Assembly (NCBI RefSeq): GCF_014529705.1
Contig: NZ_JAANIH010000081.1
Location: 1 to 36,235 of the forward strand
Source: Bradyrhizobium campsiandrae
Lineage (GTDB): Bacteria; Pseudomonadota; Alphaproteobacteria; Rhizobiales; Xanthobacteraceae
Length of the DNA: 36,235 nt
Reading direction: 5' to 3'
The notes under the pieces are model-generated. The model did not search any database. It was not told where the DNA came from and saw nothing but the letters and a program-made list of their open reading frames with translations. The translations under genes and the position numbers were made by a program. Shown here one piece after another: positions 9,010 to 17,206 of this stretch. Every line of letters starts with the position of its first letter. Within the stretch, counting starts at the first letter, position 1.

Positions 9010-9023
9010 TTCATTCGAATGAA
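9010..9023. promoter_or_regulatory. Perfect palindrome, candidate TetR-family operator
   Basis: TTCATTCGAATGAA is a perfect 14-bp inverted repeat 33 bp upstream of the tetR start, inside an AT-rich patch between the divergent efflux operon and tetR. This is the usual position of a TetR-family operator controlling both directions. Binding is inferred, not shown. Confidence 0.6.
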
Positions 9024-9056
9024 TTAACTTCTATCGCAGGAAAAGGGAAGAGGCGA

Positions 9057-9728
9057 ATGAAAACGGACGCAGCGGCCCCCAGCGGACACGAAATGCGCAG
9101 CGCGAAAACGCGTTCTCGACTGATTGAAGCTGCGATCGAGGTGATCGGTGCTGTCGGATATGAAGGAGCGAGCACGCGCGCGCTGGCGAAAGCCGCCAAA
9201 GCCAATCTCTCGGCCATTCCTTACCATTTCGGAGGGAAGAGGGAATTGTATCTGGCGGCCGCAGAGTCAATCGCGGAGTATGCCCATGTTCGTTTCAAGG
9301 AAATAGCCAGCATCCTGGAAGGGCCGCAGATGGGCGATAAAGCTGCGTGCTTCGAGGAAGCGTTGGTACGTCTGCTACATTTCCTTTTGAGGGATGCTGA
9401 GCCGCACGCGTGGACGATGTTTGTGGCGCGGTGCGCCTATGACAATGACGAGGCCTTCGCCCTGATCCATGAGCGGGCGATCGTGCCCTTATTGGAGCAT
9501 CTCGTCGAGTTCGCGGGCGATGTTTGCAAAGGCGCCCTCAAAGGCGAGGCGCTTCGGCTGCGCATAAGTGCGATCGTCACGGCGATCATCAGCTTCAGGT
9601 TTCTTCGTGGCATCCTGCTTCGCGGCATGGGCTGGAAGAGAGTCCAGGACAGTGGCGCCCGCCAGATCGAAGAGATGATCCGCGGCCTCTGTCGCAGCAA
9701 TTTCCTGGAAGTCCAGCTTTCCCAATGA
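9057..9728 (+). CDS. TetR-family regulator, CerR/YbiH-like
   Basis: A 223-residue regulator. The N-terminal TetR helix-turn-helix covers residues about 15-62 (SRLIEAAIEVIGAVGYEGASTRALAKAAK, then LSAIPYHFGGKRELYLAAAE). The C-terminal half (LVRLLHFLLRDAEPHAWTMFVARCAYDNDEAFALIHERAIVPL) resembles the CerR/DUF1956 ligand domain of E. coli YbiH. That family often controls adjacent efflux genes, and here the gene is divergent from an RND pump with a palindrome between them. The ATG has a strong purine-rich site (gggaagagg). It most likely represses the pump and itself until an inducer binds. The inducer is not predictable. Confidence 0.9.
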   Translation: MKTDAAAPSGHEMRSAKTRSRLIEAAIEVIGAVGYEGASTRALAKAAKANLSAIPYHFGGKRELYLAAAESIAEYAHVRFKEIASILEGPQMGDKAACFEEALVRLLHFLLRDAEPHAWTMFVARCAYDNDEAFALIHERAIVPLLEHLVEFAGDVCKGALKGEALRLRISAIVTAIISFRFLRGILLRGMGWKRVQDSGARQIEEMIRGLCRSNFLEVQLSQ

Positions 9729-9798
9729 CACGTGAGAAACGCGACCGGTTCGGAGCATTCCATCGTTCTTTAACCTCAAACAAGCAAGGAAGCACACA

Positions 9799-10407
9799 AT
9801 GACCGAACAATCTTATGCGCATGAGAGCGTTGCCTGGGCAAAACAGCGGCTCGATGACTTGGACACGATCATATCGGAAGTGGAGAAATCCTCCGCCAAC
9901 TTGAAGGAGAGCGCACGCAAGGAGGCCGACCGCGCGCTGGCACGCTTGCAAGAGTCTCAGGTCAATCTGCAGAAATATTACGACGACCTGCGCACGGGGG
10001 CCGGTGCCGTCAAGCGCAGCACCCAGGAAGTTCAGAACGCGATCGAGGCCGAGTGGATCGATGTCGAATCGGCGTTCCAGTCTTTCCTGTCGGCTGCCGG
10101 AGATCAGGCGGATACAGTACGCGGTGTCGTCTCCGCGCGCGCACAGGCCCAGCGTCAGTCGTGGGAGGCATCCCTCACGGTCCTGCGCAAACAAGCGACT
10201 GAGATCGTGGATAAGGCGCGGGGCGAGTTCGACGCCACGTTCAAGCGCCTGTCGGACGAGACCGAAAAATTCCAGAGCCGGATCGGTGAGGTCAAGGATG
10301 CCGGCGACCAATCCTGGAACGCCGTGAAGAGCGGGCTTGCCGAGGCCAGGGCCGTTCATGACCGGACAATCCAGAAGATCAAAGAGGCGCTCTCGAAGCT
10401 GCTCTAA
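9799..10407 (+). CDS. cytosolic coiled-coil protein, phasin- or apolipoprotein-like, function unknown
   Basis: A 202-residue, highly charged, almost wholly helical protein with long heptad-like stretches (KQRLDDLDTIISEVEKSSAN; EVQNAIEAEWIDVESAFQSF). It contains no cysteine, no signal peptide and no membrane segment. A site aaggaag precedes the ATG. Its start (AWAKQRLDDLDTIISEVE) and end (DQSWNAVKSGLAEARAVHDRTIQKI) match the corresponding parts of the next gene's product (QWSQDRLSEFDAAIASLE; REAWEAVTRNYADAQQRLADTYNAI). The two are therefore likely paralogues, one kept inside the cell and one exported. I do not recognise a named family. Amphipathic helices of this kind can coat granules or membranes, as phasins do. 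Confidence 0.75.
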   Translation: MTEQSYAHESVAWAKQRLDDLDTIISEVEKSSANLKESARKEADRALARLQESQVNLQKYYDDLRTGAGAVKRSTQEVQNAIEAEWIDVESAFQSFLSAAGDQADTVRGVVSARAQAQRQSWEASLTVLRKQATEIVDKARGEFDATFKRLSDETEKFQSRIGEVKDAGDQSWNAVKSGLAEARAVHDRTIQKIKEALSKLL

Positions 10408-10462
10408 CGCGGTCCCTTCGACTCGCAACTGTCCTATTTTCGCTCTCCAAAGGAGACATGAC

Positions 10463-11182
10463 ATGAGATCACGTTCTTGGGCTTCTTGCCTTGCAATCCT
10501 TGCAGAGGTCATGCTGCTCGCAGCCCCGTCCGGCTTTGCGCAGGATCAGGCCTCGCAATCCGCTCCTTCCAGCCAGCCGTCGTCGGCCCGACGGGCGATA
10601 CAGTGGTCGCAGGACCGACTCTCCGAATTCGACGCCGCCATCGCCAGCCTGGAGCAGGATCTTGCCAAGCGCCAGGCGGATGTCCGTGCAAAGGCCGACG
10701 CCACCCTCAAGGAGCTTCGCGACACGCGGGAGGCTTATCGGGTCAAGACCGAGGAAGCCGCGGCCAATGCGAGGACCTGGACGGATGCTCAGGTCGCCGA
10801 TGCGCGTAAAGCGCTCGACGAACGCTCGACCGCGTTCCAAGCCAAGGTGGGTGAATATCTCGATACTGTAAAGGCCGATCTCGCTACCCGTCAGGCCGTG
10901 CTAGAGGCTGAATTCGACGCCCGCCAGAAGGCATGGCAGAAATCGATCGATGAGCTGCGCACTGACGCCAGCAAGCTCGCCGCCAAGCAGAGAGCAGACA
11001 TCGACGCCCGCATTGACGCCCTCAAGGCCCAGGTCGATGAGGCAAAGGCACGGGTCGGGCGGCTCGAGGCTGCCTCGCGCGAAGCATGGGAGGCTGTAAC
11101 GCGAAACTATGCCGACGCCCAGCAGCGCCTCGCCGACACATACAACGCGATCCGCAAGTCCATCAAGGGCGCGACACAGTAG
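10463..11182 (+). CDS. exported coiled-coil protein, paralogue of the preceding gene product
   Basis: A 239-residue protein. The ATG at 10463 is chosen because aaggag lies just upstream and the product then begins with a proper signal peptide (MRSRSWASCLAILAEVMLL, cleavage near SGFAQ). The mature protein is rich in Ala, Lys, Glu, Asp and Arg and predicted to be a continuous helix, with repeated 11-residue-like patterns (DARQKAWQKSIDELRTDASK; KQRADIDARIDALKAQVDEA). It resembles the cytosolic protein encoded 55 bp upstream at both ends. It is expected to be periplasmic. Function unknown; an envelope scaffold or chaperone role would be a guess. Confidence 0.75.
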   Translation: MRSRSWASCLAILAEVMLLAAPSGFAQDQASQSAPSSQPSSARRAIQWSQDRLSEFDAAIASLEQDLAKRQADVRAKADATLKELRDTREAYRVKTEEAAANARTWTDAQVADARKALDERSTAFQAKVGEYLDTVKADLATRQAVLEAEFDARQKAWQKSIDELRTDASKLAAKQRADIDARIDALKAQVDEAKARVGRLEAASREAWEAVTRNYADAQQRLADTYNAIRKSIKGATQ

Positions 11183-11278
11183 TCCCGATACGCTCGGCCC
11201 GGGTGGAGGACTCGTTTTCGATCCTCTCCCCTTCGGCAGGAGAGGCCTTCCTCTTGCGCACAAATCGCGGAGAAGACA

Positions 11279-11482
11279 GTGAGCCTTAAGAGTGAAATCG
11301 CAGCCCTGCGCGCGGAGATAGACGCCCGCGCCCGCGGAACGGCGGCCGAGCTAGGCAGTTCAACTTCCTCGCCTCGCGTGGAGGAGCAACGGGCGGGCAA
11401 CAAGCATGACCTCCATGACGTCGACGCGCTCCTGAAGATGCTGAACGACACGCTCGACGAGTTCGCCGAAGAGCTGGACTAG
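11279..11482 (+). CDS. small coiled-coil protein (67 residues), function unknown
   Basis: The reading frame starts at a GTG with ggagaag 4-5 nt upstream. The product has two charged amphipathic helices, SLKSEIAALRAEIDARA and HDLHDVDALLKMLNDTLDEF, ending in acidic residues. The ribosome site, position and direction fit it as a third member of the coiled-coil cluster. The helical pattern is more protein-like than chance. It is short and unrecognised, so the call is provisional. Confidence 0.5.
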   Translation: MSLKSEIAALRAEIDARARGTAAELGSSTSSPRVEEQRAGNKHDLHDVDALLKMLNDTLDEFAEELD

Positions 11483-11585
11483 CACCCCAGATTGACGGCG
11501 CTCACTGCACTCGGCGTTGGCCTTGCGCTTGGCGTCGTCCTCAGTCTCCGTTGACCGTTCTCCGCTCCGTTCGAAAAGGCCAACC

Positions 11586-12362
11586 ATGTCCACTCTCAGC
11601 TCGGCAAAACTCGATGCCCGGATGGCGCTTCTTCGCCGCCAGGTTCTCAGATTGATATATGGCAGCCAAGGTGCACGGCCGCCATTCGGCCGCACTCAGC
11701 AACTCGTTTCGGATACGACCGAGCCCGACAGGCCATTATCCTCTCCATTCGGCGTCAAGCATCTCTTCGCCGTGCGCACAGCGGTGCTTGCACGACAGGA
11801 GCGCACGGCCAAACGCTTCAGAGGGCCCGCCGACTGGCTTCGGCTAGCTGTGCTCGGCGTGGTTCTGATGAGCCTCGCAACACTGGCTTTGATGGATCCG
11901 GTCTCCGGAAGGAAACTCCCCGACTATGTCCCCGGCATTTCGGCAACTTTCGGCGGCGTGATGCTTTGCATCGCCGTCATCCGGATCGGCTGGCCGACTC
12001 TCTATCTCGATTGGATCGTGAGCGGACTACTGTATATGGGCCTCGGAGCCATCCTTTACAGGAATTCGACCGCAATCCCGAATGAGATCTTCCTGCTGTT
12101 CTGCACCGTCTTCCTTGCCTCGGCCGCCCTGCGGATATGGATCGCCGCAACGCTCGGCGCCAAGGACGAGAGGAGGGCCTGGCTCATGGCCGGCGGCCTG
12201 ACCGGTCTGTTCTGCGCCTTCTGGATGATCGTCATGTGGCTCACGGAGATAGCAATCGATCCCGACCTCGTCGTCTGCGTCGATGTGATGCTTTACGGCC
12301 TCTCCATCGCTGGTTTTGGACTTTCCCTGCGCGAGCCAGGGGCACGGGGCACATCGCGGTGA
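11586..12362 (+). CDS. HdeD-like (DUF308-type) integral membrane protein
   Basis: A 258-residue protein with a basic cytosolic N-terminal region of about 80 residues, then six predicted membrane helices at roughly 85-104, 118-137, 143-158, 167-188, 198-220 and 228-248. Their spacing in pairs (LRLAVLGVVLMSLATLALMDP; DWIVSGLLYMGLGAILY; WLMAGGLTGLFCAFWMIV) is like the repeated two-helix units of HdeD-type acid-stress membrane proteins. The ATG at 11586 is preceded by aaaagg; an upstream TTG frame start is less likely. It may be the last gene of the coiled-coil cluster, about 100 bp downstream. The long N-terminal extension is unusual for HdeD. The function is inferred only from topology. Confidence 0.65.
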   Translation: MSTLSSAKLDARMALLRRQVLRLIYGSQGARPPFGRTQQLVSDTTEPDRPLSSPFGVKHLFAVRTAVLARQERTAKRFRGPADWLRLAVLGVVLMSLATLALMDPVSGRKLPDYVPGISATFGGVMLCIAVIRIGWPTLYLDWIVSGLLYMGLGAILYRNSTAIPNEIFLLFCTVFLASAALRIWIAATLGAKDERRAWLMAGGLTGLFCAFWMIVMWLTEIAIDPDLVVCVDVMLYGLSIAGFGLSLREPGARGTSR

Positions 12363-12539
12363 TTTGCCGGGTTCCGGACGAGACGGAAATTTCCCGCTGA
12401 AGATCACGGCGATGGCTCCGGAAGGGCATCGCCGTTCGGAGCCGGACGACAAAGCTGCCGGCGGGCTTGTCTGTTGGCTGTCGCGGTCCTCAACCACTGC
12501 TGCAGTGTGCTCCCCACAGGACTTGCGCAAATCCAGCGG

Positions 12540-13130
12540 ACGTCCAATCGTCATGAGACGAGCGATCGTTCTGGCCGACGGGATCCGGTGAAGGTTTTGT
12601 GCGTCGGCCTTTTCGACCCGCCGCCTGCGTGTTGCCCATTCTGCGACGACACGAAGAGAGCCTCGGAAGCCGCGCGCCTTTAGGCGCCGCCAAAGTTCAG
12701 CGCAGTTTCGGCAGCCGGCGGCCCATTGGTCGTCGAGCCATGGCAGGTGCTGATCGAGCGAGCTCTGCCGGGTCCGGAAGATATCGTGGCGTTCGCCGCG
12801 GATCACCTGACGAACCAGCTTCCTGCTATGACCAATCTGGCGTACGATTTGCTTGATAGGCATTCCGCCTTTCGACAGCGCCAAGATCGTCGCATTGGTC
12901 TCTTCGCGGCGAAGATATCCTTCATACTGCAGGCGCTCTGCCGCGCTGAGCAGTTTGGGATTGATGGTTGTCGCCCCGATTGCGCTGCGGATCTGGCGCA
13001 TCGATTTGCGGATGGCATTGAGGAAGGCCCGACTGGCATTCTCCATCAAATGCCAACGATCAGCGACCTGTACCGCATGCGGGAGGGCTCTTGCCGCAGC
13101 TTCGCCATAGGTATGGAGGCCTGTGCGAGT
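12540..13130 (-). pseudogene. ISL3-family transposase, internal fragment
   Basis: On the minus strand a frame contains ISL3-type transposase blocks: RTGLHTYGEAAARALPHAVQ followed by VADRWHLMENASRAFLNAI, then a helix-turn-helix insertion (LRREETNATILALSKGGMP, then HSRKLVRQVIRG), then LDQHLPWLDDQWAAGCRN and ARTIARLMTIGR. The start, including the zinc-binding N-terminus and first catalytic Asp, is missing, as is the C-terminal catalytic region after position 12540. The surrounding frame remains open but no longer resembles a transposase. It is joined at about 13113-13130 to an IS110 fragment on the other strand. No inverted repeats could be identified. Confidence 0.75.
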
Positions 13131-13989
13131 GCACATCACTGGGCACGCGAGATCGCGGCGCTGGGCCACTCTGTCCGCATGATGCCGCCAGCCTACGTGA
13201 AGCCTTACGTCAAGAAACAAGACCGACGTGGCGGATGCAGAAGCGATTTGTGAGGCGGTCACCCGCCCGACAATGCGATTCGTACCGGTGAAGACTGCCG
13301 AACAACAAGCAGCCAGCATGATTTTGCGAACGCGAGAGATGCTGATGAGGCAGCGCAGCCAGACTGCAAATGCCCTGCGTGCTCATATGGCCGAATTGGG
13401 CATTATCGCCGGCACAGGCATGGCAAGCATCGCAAAACTCCTGGTGCTTCTCCGGGACGAAAAAGACAATAGGATCCCCGGCGCCGCCCGCTTTGCCCTG
13501 ATCCAATTCGCTGAACAGATTGAGCTGCTTACAACCCGCATAGAGAAGCTCGACAGAGAGATTTTGGTTGCCGTCAGAAAGGACCCCGATGCGAGGCGTC
13601 TGATGAGCATTCCCGGTGTCGGCCCTCTCATCGCCGCTACCGTTCGGACATCGGTCGTGGATGCTCGCGGTTTTGCGACTGCACGAGATTTTGCGGCTTG
13701 GACGGGGCTAACACCGAGGGCACAGTCGAGCGGCGGGAAAGAAAGCCTCGGGGCGATATCAAAGCGTGGAAATCAGCAACTACGGACGCTCTTGATTGTT
13801 GGTGCGACCTCAATCATCAAGCTGGCTAAACGAGGGTTGAAAGTCCCGCTCTGGATTCGGACCATGCTGCAAAGACGGCCGGTCAAGGTCGTATCGGTGG
13901 CGCTCGCCAATAGGATTGCGCGCACCATCTGGGCCTTGCTGGTCAGAGGCAGCATCTATCAGGCGCCGGCCGCAATGCTGAAATCCTAA
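13113..13989 (+). pseudogene. IS110/IS1111-family transposase, 5'-truncated and frameshifted
   Basis: Two frames together encode most of an IS110-type transposase. The first piece reads MEACASAHHWAREIAALGHS, then VRMMPPAYVKPYVKK. The second, from about 13222, reads NKTDVADAEAICEAVTRPTM and continues through SIPGVGPLIAATVRTSVVDA (the transposase_20 domain with the catalytic serine region) to APAAMLKS at the stop. A frameshift at about 13220 separates them, and the first 50-60 residues with the N-terminal RuvC-like acidic residue are lost at the ISL3 junction. The open C-terminal part alone (13228-13989) would give 253 residues without the full DEDD site. It is not expected to transpose. Confidence 0.8.
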
Positions 13990-14259
13990 TCTTAAGAGCT
14001 CTCCGGCGGAAGAAGAAAGCTGCCGAGGAAGCAAGGTGCAAATCTGGATGAACCCCGAATGACGACATTCCCGGTAGCAATCAGACCGCCTGACTCACTG
14101 CGCTTCGAGCGCGAGAAATTGATTGGGCGATTGCTTCCACGGATACCATCGTGGCCAGCGACCAGGCGCCGCGTTCACAGGCCGAACATATGACTGCACC
14201 GTCATCCCTTGTTCAACCAGAGAAAGATCTTGCAGCCCGGGCCGTTCCACACATGAGTC

Positions 14260-14278
14260 AGAGCCAAATCATGGCTCT
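14260..14278 (-). terminator. Weak hairpin at the end of the TRAP/mutase operon
   Basis: AGAGCCA (14260-14266) and TGGCTCT (14272-14278) can form a 7-bp stem with a 5-nt loop that overlaps the dctM stop codon. No T-tract follows on the minus strand, so intrinsic termination is uncertain; it may only stabilise the 3' end. Confidence 0.3.
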
Positions 14279-15608
14279 AGCCCATCAGGATCGTCGGCAG
14301 CCACATGGCGATGCCGGGAAACGCACAGATGAGAAGAACGGCTGCAAACATGATCGCGACGAACGGCAATGTGCCCCACACGACGTCGCCGAACGAGATG
14401 TCCGGGGCAATATTCTTGATGACGAACAAATTGAGCCCGACCGGCGGATGGATCAGCCCCATCTCCATGACCACGGTCATGACGACACCGAACCACACCA
14501 GGTCGAAGCCGGCGCTCCTGAGCGGCGGCAGGATGATCGGAGCGGTCATCAGGATGATGCTGGCGGGCGGCAGGAAGAAGCCGAGCACCACGACCATCAG
14601 CAGGATGGCCAGGAGCAGCAACCATGGCGAGAAGTGCTGCGCCACGATCCATTCGGCGGCACTTTGAGAGATGTGCAGATAGCTCATCACCATGGAATAA
14701 AGCAGGGACATGCCGACGATTATGATAACCATGGTCGATTCACGGACCGAGGCGAACAGCAGCGGCTGGAAGTCCATGATATTCCGCGCACCATAGATCG
14801 CGGCGATCAACACGAGCGCGAGAACGGCGCCGAGCCCGGCAGTCTCGCCGGGGCTGGCAAAGCCGCCATACAGCGCGCCCATCACGCCGATCAGAAGGAT
14901 GAGAAACGGCAGGATGCGCGGTAGCGCCGCGATACGGTCACGGATGGAGTAGGTATCCCGGCGCAGGATCGCGTGCTCCTGTCCTGCGTGCTCCGCATCG
15001 CGATATTCCTTCTGGTAACGCAGAACGGCATAGAGCGCGAACATGCCGCTCAAGAGCATACCCGGAAGCAGTCCGGCCAGGAACAGCCGGCCGAGCGATT
15101 GCTCGGCGGCAACCGCATAGAGGATCATCGTGATCGAAGGCGGCAGCAGAATGCCGAGCGTACCACCGGCGGCGATCAGACCCGCTGCAAAGCCGGGCGA
15201 ATACCCACGTCGCCGCAATTCTGGAATGCCGGCGCTGCCGATGGCCGAGCACGTCGCTGCGCTCGACCCGGCCATCGCCGCAAACAGCATGCAGGCGACC
15301 ACGTTGGCGACGCCGAGTCCGCCCGGAATGCGGTTCATCCAGACGTAGAGCGCATTGTAGAGATCCGCGCCGGCACGGGACCGCCCGATCGCTGCTCCCT
15401 TGAGAACGAACAGCGGAATGGTCAGGAGCGTGATATTGGCGACCTCCTGATAGACGTTTTGCGCGACGATGCCGAGTGAAGAGAAGGGCATGAAGACAAG
15501 CATGAAGGCGATCGCCACGGCCCCAAGCGCGAAAGCGATCGGCACGCCCGCAAACAGCACGAGCAGAGTCACGCCGCCGTAGAGCGTGCCGATCGCAAGC
15601 GGGCTCAT
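14277..15608 (-). CDS. dctM: TRAP transporter large membrane subunit (DctM)
   Basis: A 443-residue, very hydrophobic protein with about 12 predicted helices, the permease that carries out sodium-dependent uptake in TRAP systems. Typical blocks are seen: a PFSSLGIVAQNVYQEVANIT segment leading into LLTIPLFVLKG, GSSAATCSAIGSAGIPELRRRGY, AAGGTLGILLPPSITMILYA, and near the end MEMGLIHPPVGLNLFVIKNI. The ATG at 15608 overlaps the dctQ stop by 4 nt; an upstream in-frame extension to 15773 is rejected because it runs through dctQ. It is the last gene of the nine-gene operon. Its partners are DctQ and DctP directly upstream. Confidence 0.94.
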   Translation of the reverse strand: MSPLAIGTLYGGVTLLVLFAGVPIAFALGAVAIAFMLVFMPFSSLGIVAQNVYQEVANITLLTIPLFVLKGAAIGRSRAGADLYNALYVWMNRIPGGLGVANVVACMLFAAMAGSSAATCSAIGSAGIPELRRRGYSPGFAAGLIAAGGTLGILLPPSITMILYAVAAEQSLGRLFLAGLLPGMLLSGMFALYAVLRYQKEYRDAEHAGQEHAILRRDTYSIRDRIAALPRILPFLILLIGVMGALYGGFASPGETAGLGAVLALVLIAAIYGARNIMDFQPLLFASVRESTMVIIIVGMSLLYSMVMSYLHISQSAAEWIVAQHFSPWLLLLAILLMVVVLGFFLPPASIILMTAPIILPPLRSAGFDLVWFGVVMTVVMEMGLIHPPVGLNLFVIKNIAPDISFGDVVWGTLPFVAIMFAAVLLICAFPGIAMWLPTILMG

Positions 15609-16138
15609 GGTCTCTTCCTGGATACGAGGGTGTCGACGATCTGAAGGACGAATCGCAGGCAGAGCAGCGTCATCCCCGCCGTCATCAACGAATAGGGAAT
15701 CCACAGCGGCGGCGCCCAGGCCGAATCGGTCACGCGGCCGTCCTCGACCGCCTCCAGCAGCAGCAGCCAGCACTGCCAGGTGAAGAAGCCGCAGAAGGCA
15801 AAGCAGACGATGTCCGAGACGAAGGCGCGCGCATGCTCGATGCCGCGCGGCAGGAGCTCGCCGACGGCCTCGATCGTGATATGGCCGCGCATCGCCTGCA
15901 CGTAAGGGGCCGACAGGAAGGTCGCCCCGACCAGCAGGAACACGGCCATCTCGTCCTGCCAGTCGGTGGAGGAATGCAGCAGATAGCGCACCGCGACCGA
16001 GTAGGTCAGCACCAGGCCCGCCCCGATGGTCGCCAGCGCGCAGCCCCAGACCAACGCGACATCGAGCATGTCGCAGGCCGAGATGATCGCGCCGAGCAGC
16101 GGCGGGCGACGCTCCGTAAGCGCCGGCGGCCGATGCAC
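15605..16138 (-). CDS. dctQ: TRAP transporter small membrane subunit (DctQ)
   Basis: A 177-residue four-helix membrane protein with the DctQ pattern: a first helix LVWGCALATIGAGLVLTYSV, the motif TDWQDEMAVFLLVGATFLSA followed by PYVQAMRGHITIE, and a last helix SLMTAGMTLLCLRFVLQIVD. The start is placed at the GTG at 16138, 2 nt after the dctP stop and preceded by gaagagg. A longer frame to 16234 would overlap dctP by about 90 nt. DctQ joins the binding protein's membrane partner DctM, whose gene overlaps this one by 4 nt. Confidence 0.9.
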   Translation of the reverse strand: MHRPPALTERRPPLLGAIISACDMLDVALVWGCALATIGAGLVLTYSVAVRYLLHSSTDWQDEMAVFLLVGATFLSAPYVQAMRGHITIEAVGELLPRGIEHARAFVSDIVCFAFCGFFTWQCWLLLLEAVEDGRVTDSAWAPPLWIPYSLMTAGMTLLCLRFVLQIVDTLVSRKRP

Positions 16139-16140
16139 GA

Positions 16141-17163
16141 TCAGACCTCTTCCGCCATTTTCAGGACGCGCGCCGTGTTCGCCGATCGGCCGCCGAAATC
16201 CTTCCACGCGCTCTCGCGCGCGACGGCTCTCCATGCTTCGAGTGCGGCAGCATCCATCTCGACGACTTGGGCGCCCGCCTTGGCATAAACGTCGGACAAG
16301 CGCTGATCGTCAGCCTTAGAGCCGTCAAGACCAAACGGCTCGATCTCCGCGCCGACCTCTGCGATCGCTTTCTGCTGATCGGGCGGCAACGAGTCGAATA
16401 CCGTCTTCGACATCAGAATGGGCTCGAGGACGAAGAAGAAACTGCGGCCGCCGGCTGAGGTCAGCCCTTTACTGAGTTCCTCGAGCTTGAAGGAAATCAG
16501 GCTGGTCGAACTCGTGGCCGCCGCGTCGATCGTGCCGGTCTGCAGGGAGATGTAGATCTCGTTAGACGGCATGTTGCTGGTGGCCGCACCGGCCGCCTTG
16601 AACATCATATCCATCTCTCGGCTGCCGCCCCTGACCTTCAGTCCCTTGGCATCGTCGGGCTTGGTGATCGGCTTGCCGCGTGAGGCGATGCCGCCGGACT
16701 GCCACATCCAGGTGATGAGCTTGACGCCCTTGGCTTCAAGGATGGAGGTCAGTTCCTTTCCGATCGGCGCCGTCTTCCATTGGTAGGCTTTCTCGTAGCT
16801 CGTCACCACCGCCGGCATGAATGTGATGTTCAACTCGGGGATCTCGCCGCCGGCGTAGGTGGTCGGATAGAGGCTGAGATCGAGCGCACCCTTCTTCAGC
16901 GCATCGAACTGCGCAAACGTCTTCATCAGGGATGAGTTCGGATAGATCTCGAACTTCAGAGCCCCGTTGGTGCGCTTTTCGACGCCTTCCGCAAACTTTT
17001 TGCACAGCCGGTCACGGAAGTCGCCGCCTTCGGGCCCCGAACCTGGAAACTGGTGCGAGATCTTCAAGGTGCGAACGTCCGCGCGCGCTACGCGCGGCAA
17101 GCCCAGGACGGCGGGCGCGGCGATCAACCCAAGGGCCGCGCGTCGAGTTATTCTTGCAGTCAT
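16141..17163 (-). CDS. dctP: TRAP transporter substrate-binding protein (DctP family)
   Basis: A 340-residue periplasmic solute receptor. It begins MTARITRRAALGLIAAPAVL, a twin-arginine-like signal, cleaved near VARAD. The mature part has DctP features: TLKISHQFPGSGPEGG, then ALDLSLYPTTYAGGEIPEL, the ligand-arginine block GLKVRGGSREMDMMFKAAGA, and NEIYISLQTGTIDAAATSST. The conserved arginine in KVRGG normally binds a carboxylate, so the substrate should be an organic acid. The ATG is chosen because agggaggaa stands just before it. The gene lies 43 bp after meaB and leads the transporter part of the operon. Its position beside a CoA-transferase and a mutase suggests it collects the acid that those enzymes process. 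Confidence 0.93.
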   Translation of the reverse strand: MTARITRRAALGLIAAPAVLGLPRVARADVRTLKISHQFPGSGPEGGDFRDRLCKKFAEGVEKRTNGALKFEIYPNSSLMKTFAQFDALKKGALDLSLYPTTYAGGEIPELNITFMPAVVTSYEKAYQWKTAPIGKELTSILEAKGVKLITWMWQSGGIASRGKPITKPDDAKGLKVRGGSREMDMMFKAAGAATSNMPSNEIYISLQTGTIDAAATSSTSLISFKLEELSKGLTSAGGRSFFFVLEPILMSKTVFDSLPPDQQKAIAEVGAEIEPFGLDGSKADDQRLSDVYAKAGAQVVEMDAAALEAWRAVARESAWKDFGGRSANTARVLKMAEEV

Positions 17164-17206
17164 GTCATTTCCTCCCTTTGAATTGCTGAGCTTTTTGTTT
17201 GGTCTG

